This document shows positions 1 through 7,453 of a stretch of DNA of 11,819 nucleotides, piece after piece (the first letter of the stretch is position 1; each line of letters starts with the position of its first letter). Below the pieces are notes generated by a model. The model made no database searches. It was not told where the DNA came from and worked only from the letters and a program-made list of their open reading frames with translations. The translations under genes were made by a program, and so were the position numbers. The stretch is from Cochliopodium minus (lineage: Eukaryota > Discosea > Himatismenida > Cochliopodiidae): contig JAMYWO010000336.1 of NCBI GenBank assembly GCA_024220525.1, forward strand, positions 7,221-19,039, read 5' to 3'.

Positions 1-195
1 TTTAATTGCAACCACACCATTTGATTTTTTATCTATTGCTTTATGTACTGCTCCAAAAGCTCCTTTTCCTATTTTTATACCCAATTCAAATAAAAGAGTT
101 GGATCTGCACTACTTGGTTTGGAGGATGGTGCATCTTTTGTTGGTCTTTGTTTACGTACTTTACGTTTTTTCTTTTCTCCTGTTGTATTTGACAT
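1..195 (-). CDS. Ste20-like protein kinase, N-terminal fragment
   Basis: This open frame starts with ATG at 195 on the minus strand and runs off the left edge without a stop (65 residues). Residues 8-17 are strongly basic and include KKKRKV, a classical monopartite nuclear-import motif. A short Ser/Pro-rich linker follows. DPTLLFEL (31-38) leads into a glycine-rich ATP loop, GKGAFGAV (43-50), and the last visible residues are VAIK (62-65), whose lysine normally contacts ATP phosphates. Loop, spacing and VAIK identify a Ser/Thr kinase. The LFEL lead-in and short basic N-terminus resemble the STE20 group (MST/GCK/PAK). That sub-family placement is inference, because the catalytic loop and C-terminus are outside the window. 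The gene is divergent from the TPR gene and shares a 227-bp spacer with it. Confidence 0.88.
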   Translation of the reverse strand, partial: MSNTTGEKKKRKVRKQRPTKDAPSSKPSSADPTLLFELGIKIGKGAFGAVHKAIDKKSNGVVAIK

Positions 196-422
196 ATTAA
201 ATTTATTAATATATATTCAAAAAATTTTATGCAACAATCAATTAAAAAATATATTAATTTTTTTTTATTTTATATTTATCCTTTCAATCTTTTAATAAAA
301 AGAACCAATCATAAGAACCTTATCCTTCAATTGGTTTCTAAATGAAAGGTGGGGATTTTTAATCATAAACTCATTAAATGTTAGTTTTAATATTGTATAT
401 CCCTTTTTAGAAAAAAAAAAAA
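196..422. promoter_or_regulatory. Divergent promoter with facing CCAAT boxes
   Basis: This 227-bp AT-rich spacer separates the kinase start (minus) from the TPR gene start (plus), so it should hold both promoters. AACCAAT at 303-309 and ATTGGTT at 330-336 form a perfect 7-bp inverted pair, that is, one CCAAT box on each strand about 25 bp apart. CCAAT boxes are bound by NF-Y in many eukaryotes, and use here is inferred. Long T runs lie near 258-275. The A run at 411-422 abuts the TPR start codon. Confidence 0.5.
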
Positions 423-3321
423 ATGAAGAATAAATTTGCTTTCTTCCTTAAAAGAACCAAAATATCAAATTATAATGTGAATCATTTGCTCAAAAATTCT
501 TTTTCTTCTTTCACATTTCAAAATCAAAAAAAAATTTTCAACCATAAATTCACTAAGATCTTCAATAATAATATCAATAATACATATATCAAGAGATACA
601 GATTCAGTGAGGCCCAGCAAGTAATTTAAAAGAAAAAAATCAATATATATTTTGACAATTTATATTTGATAGCAACTAGAACAAGAAGCATTGGAATTAT
701 TGAGAACAGGAGATTCAATAACTCAATATGATACAACTGGTGCTTTGAAATTATTTGAAAAATCGCTCACAATATTTGAGGAACTGTATGGAAGAAATCA
801 TATAAATACTTTGATTGTTTTGAATAGAATAGCATTATCAACTGAATCGCTTGATAATCATGGTAAAGATAAAAGAAAAAAAAATTGTATTCTTAAATCA
901 TGACTTAATTCTTATGATATTTTTTATAAAAATTTCAAAAATCTTGTATTATTCGAAATTTCTTTGCATCAAATATTTGAGTTCTATTTATAACAGATCA
1001 TTTCGAGTATAATGCTTAAAATCGTGGTGATTGCTGTATAATTGAAATCACTTTATCTTTATAATGCATTCAAATGATTTTACAAAAAAATTGGGGTTCC
1101 TCATTATGCCCGAGAATAACATATCTTAATTAGAAAGAAAAATATTTATTTTTTGTTTTAATTTCGATGCGATTCTTGGTTTTTGCTGTTTACTCGATAA
1201 AGTTTATAAAAAAAATTTCATATTATAAAAAGGAAATCGTTAATGAAACAAAGAGAAATTAATAAATGATTGATTTATCAAATTAAATAAGGTTTAAAAT
1301 TTTTTTTTTTTAGTTGAAGCTGAAAAATACTACAGAGAAGTACTTGAAGGATCAATCAAAAAACTAGGAGAAAAGCACACAATGACAACAGTAGCTTACG
1401 TCAACGTGGCAGCAAACATGATCAAGCAAAACAAGTTGCCAGAATCCTTGCCGTATCTTGAGAGGGTTTATAAAGTCAGGCAGGATTCTTTAGGAAACGC
1501 ACACATCGACACCGTTAACGTAATTATAGATTTGGCTGATGTCAACATGAAGTTGGGTAATTTTTGATTTATTTTTTATTTATTTTCAATTAGAACAATT
1601 TTTTTTTTTAAGATGACAATTTTTTTAAACAATTTTTTTCTAATATTTTTTTTTTGAATATTTTTAAATTTTTTTAAATATTTTATTTCATTTTTTCTTT
1701 TTATTTTTAAAAATTTTTTGTATTTAATGATAATTTTCAAAATTTTTTTTCATTTTTTTTTATTATTTATTTTTTATTTTTTTATATTTACCATTTCTTT
1801 TTTTCAGGAAAAACGAAGGAAGCTCAAAGGCTTTTGGAAAAAGCAATAAAAATCACCACCGCTGAGCTGTTAGACGAGGAGTTGAGATGCAGAATATTGC
1901 ATCTCTACATCAATCTCCAAAAAACTCTCGGAAACTTGGACTCTGAAGGTGATTTCCCACTATTGGAGGCTACTTTGATTGAGGTGAGAATTCATTTTAT
2001 AATATTAAAAAGATTTTAATTTTCTTTATTTTTATATTTTTCATTTTTTTTTTTTTAAGTTTTTTAGTTTTTTAGTTTTATTTTTTTTGTTTTTTAATTA
2101 AAAAACAAAGAACTGTACATTGTTTTGATTTTTTTATTTTTTATCACTTATTATTTTATTTTTAATTATTTTAGGTTTTTTGATTTTTTTTATAAATTTA
2201 TTTATAATTTTTGTTTTTTTAAATTTTTATTTTTTTTACTTTTATTTTCATTATTTTCATTTTTATTTATTATTTTTATTTTGGTTTTTATTTGATTTTG
2301 ATTATTTTTATTTTTATTTGATTTTAATTTTTATTGTTATTTTTAAAAAGCTTTTGGGTTCCATGGAAGTAATGGAAGGAGCAACCTCCAACAGCTTGAT
2401 TCCCTACCTCGAAACCCTCGCCTCTTTCTACAAGAACAGAAACCCCAAAGTAGTGCCCACCCTCCTCGAACGCGTCTGCGACATCCAGAAAGCCAACAAC
2501 GCCACCTTGAAAGACAGAATCGACGGCTACTTGAACGTCGCCAACTCTTACCAGAACTTCCCTGAAGAATCTTCTAGGGCTGTTCTCTTTTATAAGGTTG
2601 CGATCAAATTGGCTGATCAATACTTTGGTCCCACCAATTCTCAGACTTCTTGTAAACTTTTTTCATTTAATTTAAATTTTGATTAATTTATTGTTTTTTC
2701 TTTTTTCTTTTTTAATTAAATTATTTATTTTTATTTATTTTTTTAATTATTTATTTTTTTAAAAAAAGTTTGTTTTTTTTTTCATTATTTTTTTTCATTT
2801 TTTGAGTAATATTTTTTAACAATTTTTTTAAGAATTTTTATTGTTTTTTTTTTTCTCTTTAATTTTAAATTTCACTTACATAAAAACTAAAATTCAATCA
2901 TGAAGTGATCATAAACAGACTCGTCGAATACCACACCAACAAAAAGGAGTTTGCGCTAGCCATCGAGGTGTTGCAAGATCTCCTCGGCAGAATGAAAGAC
3001 GTCAACCAAGAGTTCTGCTCCAGCATCAAGTTTCACATCGGCGACTGTTACTTCCAAATGGAGAACTATGAAGATTCCCAAACTTATTTAAATGAGTCCT
3101 TACAAACTTTGGAGTCTGTTAATCCTAAGTCTACTTATTTGCCCGCCATTTTGTATTTGCTCGGAATTATTAACCACAAGTTGAAAAACAATGAGCTCGC
3201 TGTTGACTTTTTCAAGAGGGCCAAGGAAATCATGGAGGTTGTTCCTCAGCAGAACCAGGAGATGCAGCAGGCTCTTTCCCAAAAAATCGAGGATCTTGAC
3301 AAATTTCTTGGAAAAAAATGA
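423..3321 (+). CDS. TPR-repeat protein, probably mitochondrial
   Basis: I join six exons: 423-620, 673-862, 1314-1556, 1808-1983, 2351-2651 and 2906-3321. All introns are GT..AG with matching phases, giving 507 residues. The first 62 residues lack Asp and Glu and carry about 13 Lys/Arg, which suggests a mitochondrial presequence. From about residue 67 the protein is a run of helical TPR-like repeats of the kinesin-light-chain type (eAekyyreVLe, LGekHtmT, LGnaHidT, followed by further YLnVAnsY and IGDCYfqmenY units), ending near 500 with GKK. TPR arrays bind partner proteins, and no catalytic motif is visible. It may resemble mitochondrial TPR factors such as TTC19, but I cannot assign an orthologue. 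The start codon follows a 12-A run. Intron 2 (863-1313) hosts a repeat copy. Exons 5 and 6 change codon style part way through. The gene converges on the F-box gene across an 80-bp gap. Confidence 0.82.
937..1230 (+). repeat. Interspersed repeat, copy A (intronic)
   Basis: This segment of TPR intron 2 matches, in reverse complement, segments at 4041-4471 and 4847-5098. Shared blocks include ATGCTTAAAATCGT, the stretch from CTGTATAATTGAAA to TTTATAATGCATTCAAATG, CATTATGCCC, and a tail ending GATAAAGTTTATAAAAAA. By eye, copies A and C are roughly 90 percent identical over about 190 bp. It is in sense orientation relative to its host gene. I see no coding frame, tRNA-like box or obvious terminal inverted repeats. 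It could be a short non-autonomous transposon, a SINE with an A-rich tail, or an intron-associated family. The ends are approximate. Confidence 0.82.
1557..1807 (+). other. T-rich intron 3 of the TPR gene
   Basis: This 251-bp intron runs from a GTAATT donor to a TTTTTTCAG acceptor, and its sense strand is almost entirely T with scattered A. Introns 4 (1984-2350, 367 bp) and 5 (2652-2905, 254 bp) have the same make-up. I see no gene or repeat family in them. Their T-rich sense strands generate spurious Phe/Leu/Tyr-rich open frames. Confidence 0.85.
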
Positions 3322-3401
3322 AAAAAATTAAAACAAAACAAAACAATAAATATTTAAAAACTGGAGTTACTTTATAGTTAATTTTTTATTGGAATGAAAT
3401 T
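3322..3401. terminator. Shared 3' spacer with facing poly(A) signals
   Basis: This 80-bp spacer separates two convergent stop codons. AATAAA at 3345-3350 lies 24 bp after the TPR stop on the plus strand. TTTATT at 3385-3390 reads as AATAAA on the minus strand, about 12 bp after the F-box stop. The two 3' UTRs probably overlap. Poly(A) use is inferred from the hexamers. Confidence 0.55.
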
Positions 3402-4830
3402 TTAAATTATTTTTAGTGTTTTCGCATCAACAAATTTGTGTTGGACATTTTCGAAAAATTTTTTGTTGAAAGGTATTGGAGGAAAGAGCTCAGCTTTAAT
3501 TTCTGAGTGACAACAGCCAAAAAACACATACAGTTTTTTATCTTCGTAAAGAGGGATGTCTTTGAAGGTGAATTGATACACCATCTCTTCTGAATTTGGA
3601 TCCTGGTAGAAAACGCTTACTTGTGCAAACTCTAAATTTTAAAATTAATTTGAGTATTATTTTAAATGAGAACAATTTAATTTAAAATTAATTATTTTTT
3701 GACCTTTTGAATAGCTTCCTTCGTGAACTAAAAATAACAACTTACATCCACTCTTAAATATCTTGAATTCATCATTATATAAATTGCCTTGATTGTTGTT
3801 GCACAAATAGACAATGTTATTATTAAAAAAGTATCCGTGTTTGTATTCGTCACATGCGAAGCTGCTTTGTGAGTCCAATTCTGTTTTGCTTGATGCAATT
3901 CCGATCGGAAAGTATGAGTGGGAATAATAAGATGATTTAATAGGATACAAAAAGGTTTCCATGAGATAATTTTTGGAGATACAACAATTCCATTTTCCTA
4001 AATTAAATAAATAATTTATTTCCAATGAAATTTGATTCATTTTATCATTTGAAATTTTTTTTATAAAACTTTATTTAGTCAACAGTAAAAACCAATAATC
4101 ACAAAAAATAAAATATTTTTCTTCACGAATTGAGATACGTTATTCTCGGGCATAATGGCACCCAAAATTTTTTTTTTTTGTTAAATCATTTTGATGCATT
4201 GAAAATTTGTTTGTAAAAATATTAATCAACATAAACTAAAGATAATATGATGATTATTTGGATCCAAAATGAGCTCATTGAACAATTATATAGTATCTTA
4301 TGTGATATAAAAATTGATCCAAATTATAAGGAGTAGATGAAATTCTCACAAAAAAATTTTCATTATAAAGATAAAGTGGTTTCAATTATACAGTAATCAT
4401 CACGATTTTAAGCATTATACTCGATATGATCTGATATAAACAGAACCCAAAAATTTGATGCTAAGAAATTTAAAAAAGAAAAAAGAAAAAATTTGCCTGA
4501 TTTTTTGTTTGATGTGACAATTTTATTATCTTTCTCATCTATATCGAAACTTGGCAGCAATCTTTCTTTATTCCATCCCACCATCAAATTGGATATAGAA
4601 AATTTTTTCCAAGAGGAAAATTCCTCAGACAATTTATTCACTCCAAAGGTATGGATCGAGAAGAGATTCCAAAATCTTTCGTTTTCTTTCAAAATGAAGA
4701 AAAATGATTTGCAAACTCTTGAGATCACAAATAAATCTTGATATTCGAGAAAAGATAAAATAATGATCCAACATTGCTTTTTGAAATTATCTATCTCTTC
4801 CATTCTTACTTTTGTTATTGGTTTATCCAT
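3402..4830 (-). CDS. F-box / SPRY-domain protein
   Basis: Three exons on the minus strand, 4830-4497, 3997-3704 and 3631-3402, join in phase to 285 residues. An F-box occupies about residues 15-60 (ILSFLEYQDLFVISRVCKSF, then RFWNLF), with a following SWKKF typical of F-box proteins. From about 93 (PSFDI..DNKIVTSN) through GKWNCCISK and FPIGIASS the chain reads as a SPRY/B30.2-like beta fold, ending with a conserved-looking FPPIPF near 260. F-box proteins recruit substrates to SCF (Skp1-cullin) ubiquitin ligases, and SPRY would be the substrate-reading part. The substrate is unknown. The first intron (3998-4496, 499 bp) needs a GC donor (TCAG|gcaaat), since no GT donor keeps the domain intact. 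The second intron (3632-3703, 72 bp) is GT..AG. Repeat copies sit inside intron 1 and just upstream of the ATG. Retention of intron 1 would stop the protein at 140 residues. The SPRY call is less certain than the F-box. Confidence 0.78.
4041..4471 (-). repeat. Interspersed repeat, copy B, interrupted
   Basis: This segment fills most of the first F-box intron, in sense orientation to the gene. It matches copy A along both halves (GCATCAAAT..TTTG.GTTCT, ATGCTTAAAATCGT, TTATGCCCGAGAATAAC, TTTATAAAAAAAATTTCA). Relative to copies A and C it carries extra DNA at 4200-4362 and lacks the TTTCGATGCGATT block. Its outer end overlaps the readable extension of the F-box exon, so an unspliced reading frame ends in repeat sequence. 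Confidence 0.8.
4200..4362. mobile_element. 163-bp MITE-like insertion in repeat copy B
   Basis: This block interrupts copy B at the point where copies A and C read continuously (TTTATAATGCATTCAAATG). Its ends are TGAAAATTTGTTTGT (4200-4214) and ACAAAAAAATTTTCA (4348-4362), which are inverted repeats of 15 bp with one mismatch. No coding frame is present. A clear target-site duplication is not resolved: an extra A, or ATG, flanks the block. Small size, terminal inverted repeats and clean absence from sister copies fit a miniature inverted-repeat transposable element. The family is not identified. Confidence 0.65.
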
Positions 4831-4846
4831 TTTTTTTTTTTTTTTT

Positions 4847-5098
4847 ATTAACTTTATCTAGTAAACATCTATTTTTTTCAAAAAAAAAACAGAAATCGCA
4901 TCGAAATTAAACCAAAAAATAAAATATTTTTCTTTCTAATTAAGATATGTTACTCGGGGGCATAATGAGCACCCAAAATTTTCTTTTGTAAAATCATTTG
5001 AATGCATTATAAAGATAAAGTGGTTTCAATTATACAGTAATCACTACGATTTTAAGCATGAAATGATTGAAAGAAATTTAGAATAATTCAAGATTTTT
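4847..5098 (-). repeat. Interspersed repeat, copy C (upstream of F-box gene)
   Basis: This copy lies between the glycyl-tRNA synthetase stop and the F-box start, in the same orientation as copy B. It opens with AAAATCTTG.ATTATTC as copy A does, lacks about 37 bp of the GCATCAAAT..CGAGTATA part, and then follows copy A closely to the GATAAAGTT tail. That tail ends about 17 bp before the F-box ATG, so the repeat probably contributes the F-box promoter or 5' UTR. Confidence 0.82.
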
Positions 5099-5145
5099 AC
5101 AAATACTTTTGGAAAAATTTGAATATGATAAAACAAAGTTAACAT

Positions 5146-5151
5146 TTTATT
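5146..5151 (-). terminator. Poly(A) signal of glycyl-tRNA synthetase gene
   Basis: TTTATT reads as AATAAA on the minus strand, about 11 bp after the stop codon at 5162. Its function is inferred from sequence and position. Confidence 0.45.
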
Positions 5152-5161
5152 CAAAAAATAT

Positions 5162-7302
5162 TTAGGTGTTGATATCATTCAAAAAATTAAGTAAATTGGA
5201 GGTGGACAAACGAGTTTGCTTCATAGAATCACGATCTCGAACAGTGACAGTATCATTCTCCAAAGTATCGAAATCAATGGTGACGCAAAAAGGGGTGCCA
5301 ATCTCATCCTGCCTCCTGTATCTCTTCCCAATGGTCCCAGTAACATCGAAATCACTCTTAACAAACCTGCTTAAAGACTTGTAAATATTCTCCGATTTTT
5401 CCAAGAGATGATCCTTTTTCATCAAAGGAAGGATGGCACAACGGTAAGGAGCGAGGTTCTTGTTGAGTTTGAGGACGATCCTTTTGTCTTCCTTGGCGGA
5501 TTTGTTGGAGGGGACGATTTCCTCGTTGTAGGCGTCGCAGAGGAAGGCCAGGAAGATTCTGTCTAGCCCTGCTGCGGGCTCTATGATGTGAGGGAAATAT
5601 GAATCATTGCTGTTTTCTTTTTTTTTTTTGAATCAATTAAACAAAAAATTAAATATTAAAAATTAAAAAAACGAAATATGAAATAAGTTTAAAAAAAATT
5701 AGTAAAACTAAAAAAATAAAAGGAGTGAACCTTCTTTGTAAGTGAGGGGGCTCTGAGAATACTCCTGATGCTTCTGAAGATCATAATCAGTCCTATTAGC
5801 AATACCCCAAATCTCTCCCCATCCAAAAGGAAAAGAGTACTCAATGTCAGTCGTGCCAGCAGAGTAATGGGACAACTTCTCCTTGGGATGTTGGTAAAGA
5901 CGAAGAGAATCGGGCTTGACACCATAGGTGAGCAACCATTCGTGGCAGTATTTGACCCAGTAGTCGAACCATTGGGGAGATTCATTGGGTTTGCAGAAGT
6001 ATTCGAGTTCCATTTGCTCAAACTCCCTCGTTCTAAATAGGAAGTTTCCCGGTGACACTTCGTTCCTGAAAGACCTGCCTATCTGTCCTAATAAAAAAAA
6101 TTTGATGATTTTAAAAGCACTTTTCTTTGAACAAGAAAATTTAAGAAAAACTTTAAAAAACAAAAATGAAAAAAAATTTTCCAAATCAAAAAAGTTTATC
6201 AAATGAAAAAATTTTCCCGTTTCAATTTGAATTAACTCTCATTTGATAATAAAAAAGAAAAAGAGATGGAAATCGAAATTTTGGTAAAAATGATGTGTAT
6301 TAATTTTCAAATCAAATGAATCAAAATTCATGTAAGTTCAAAGTAACATGAAACTTCTTCGAAAAAAAAAAAAAAAAGAAAAAAGAAAATATGAAGAAGA
6401 AAATCGTTGATTGGTTACCTATTCCAAAAGGAAGTTCCTTTCTCATGGTTTTATAAATATAGTGAAAATTAATAAAAATTCCCTGAGCAGTCTCAGGTCT
6501 CAAATAACAAGCACTGGTGCTCCCCTCTACAGAACCTACATCTGTTTGGAACATCAAGTTAAACTGTTTCAAGTCGGTGAAGTTTTGGGAGCCGCAGTTG
6601 GAACATTTCAGAAGATTCTTCTCGATCAGCTCCTTTATTGCTTTTTCTGTATCATCTGTTTCTATGTTCATTTGCTCCACCAAATGATCTGCCCTTTAGA
6701 ATAAAATTAAAAAAAAAAATTTCTTTTTTATTCTTTCTATCAATGCTTTTTATGCTTTTATATATAATATTTTCAAGTGTATCAAAATTACATTGTCAAC
6801 TAGTTGATACAATCAAAACATATTATGAATAATCAACATTTGATTTTATCTTCAATTGATTTTATATAATTTAAACTATCTCAATATCATCTTGTTAATC
6901 TCAATTAATGTATGTGATCTTTTCGTTTTACCTATATCTTTTTTTGCATGATTTACAAGAGATGAGAGGATCTGAAAAATTTTGTACATGTCCTGCTGCT
7001 TCCCATACTTTTGGACTCAACAAGATGGGTGTTTCTATTCCCACACAATCCCTTCTGAACTCTACAAAATCTCTCCACCAATTATCCCTTATATTCTTCT
7101 TCATTTGGACTCCCAATGGACCATAATCGAATGTCCCTGATAATCCTCCATATATCTCTGATGCAGGATTAACGAATCCTCTTCTTTTACATAATGACAC
7201 GATATTGTTAAGAACATCTATTTTTGTTGAATATAATGCTTTATGGTTTCCAAATGTTTTGTTGAGAGAGAATTTATTTACATATATCTGTTTAAACTTC
7301 AT
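5162..7302 (-). CDS. glyS: Glycyl-tRNA synthetase, compact alpha2 type
   Basis: Four exons on the minus strand (7302-6932, 6693-6419, 6087-5731 and 5616-5162) join in phase to 485 residues. The enzyme charges tRNA-Gly with glycine using ATP. Class II features are plain: [12 protein letters not shown] (53-64), a CxxC...CxxC pair (C116/C119 and C154/C157) that may bind zinc, RPETAQGIF (189-197), motif 2 around FRNEVSPGN with [12 protein letters not shown] (222-242), [15 protein letters not shown] in the core, motif 3 IEPAAGLDR (346-354), and a C-terminal anticodon-binding domain from about 385. The length is that of bacterial/archaeal dimeric enzymes; animal cytosolic forms are longer. Residues 1-27 have no acidic residue and six lysines, suggesting a mitochondrial leader or dual targeting. 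Introns of 238, 331 and 114 bp are all GT..AG. The last acceptor (AAAG|AA) was chosen by phase and family fit. Exons 3 and 4 show the codon switch described in the findings. Confidence 0.95.
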
Positions 7303-7453
7303 TTTTTTTTTTAAAGAAAAAGAATTTCTTTATAATTGAAACATAAACTGAATTATAACGTTCTTGTTAACTAGTTTCATTAATCATCTTTTGTTGGCGC
7401 CAAAATATATTATTTTTTTTTTACTTATAAAAAATTAGATTGTATATTGGAGA
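7303..7453. promoter_or_regulatory. Divergent promoter with E2F-like palindrome
   Basis: This 151-bp spacer lies between the starts of glycyl-tRNA synthetase (minus) and the augmin-like gene (plus). It holds TTGGCGCCAA at 7394-7403, followed by AA, so the minus strand reads TTTTGGCGCC, which fits the E2F/DP core TTTSGCGC. The site is about 50 bp before the augmin-like ATG and is conspicuous in so AT-rich a spacer. E2F sites drive cell-cycle genes in animals, plants and amoebae. Use at this site is inferred. Confidence 0.55.

Noticed and set aside
6-200. Plus-strand open frame rich in Leu and Tyr at the left edge.
   Set aside because: It lies wholly over the minus-strand kinase N-terminus, which has a clear ATP loop and VAIK motif. 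The plus reading is a shadow.
937-1230. A tRNA-derived SINE or a C/D-box small nucleolar RNA in the repeat.
   Set aside because: I found no convincing A/B promoter boxes and no paired C and D boxes conserved in all three copies. The A-rich tail alone is not enough in such AT-rich DNA.
2324-2620. 98-residue minus-strand open frame across TPR exon 5.
   Set aside because: The plus frame continues the TPR protein in phase with good splice sites. The antisense frame arises from the C-rich codons of that exon.
4493-4741. Plus-strand open frame opposite the F-box exon.
   Set aside because: The minus strand encodes a recognisable F-box followed by SWKKF. The plus product matches nothing I know.
4041-5098. 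Repeat copies B and C as long terminal repeats of a retroelement with the F-box exon as cargo.
   Set aside because: The F-box exon continues into SPRY exons beyond copy B, a third copy stands alone in another intron, and there is no reverse transcriptase or primer-binding site.
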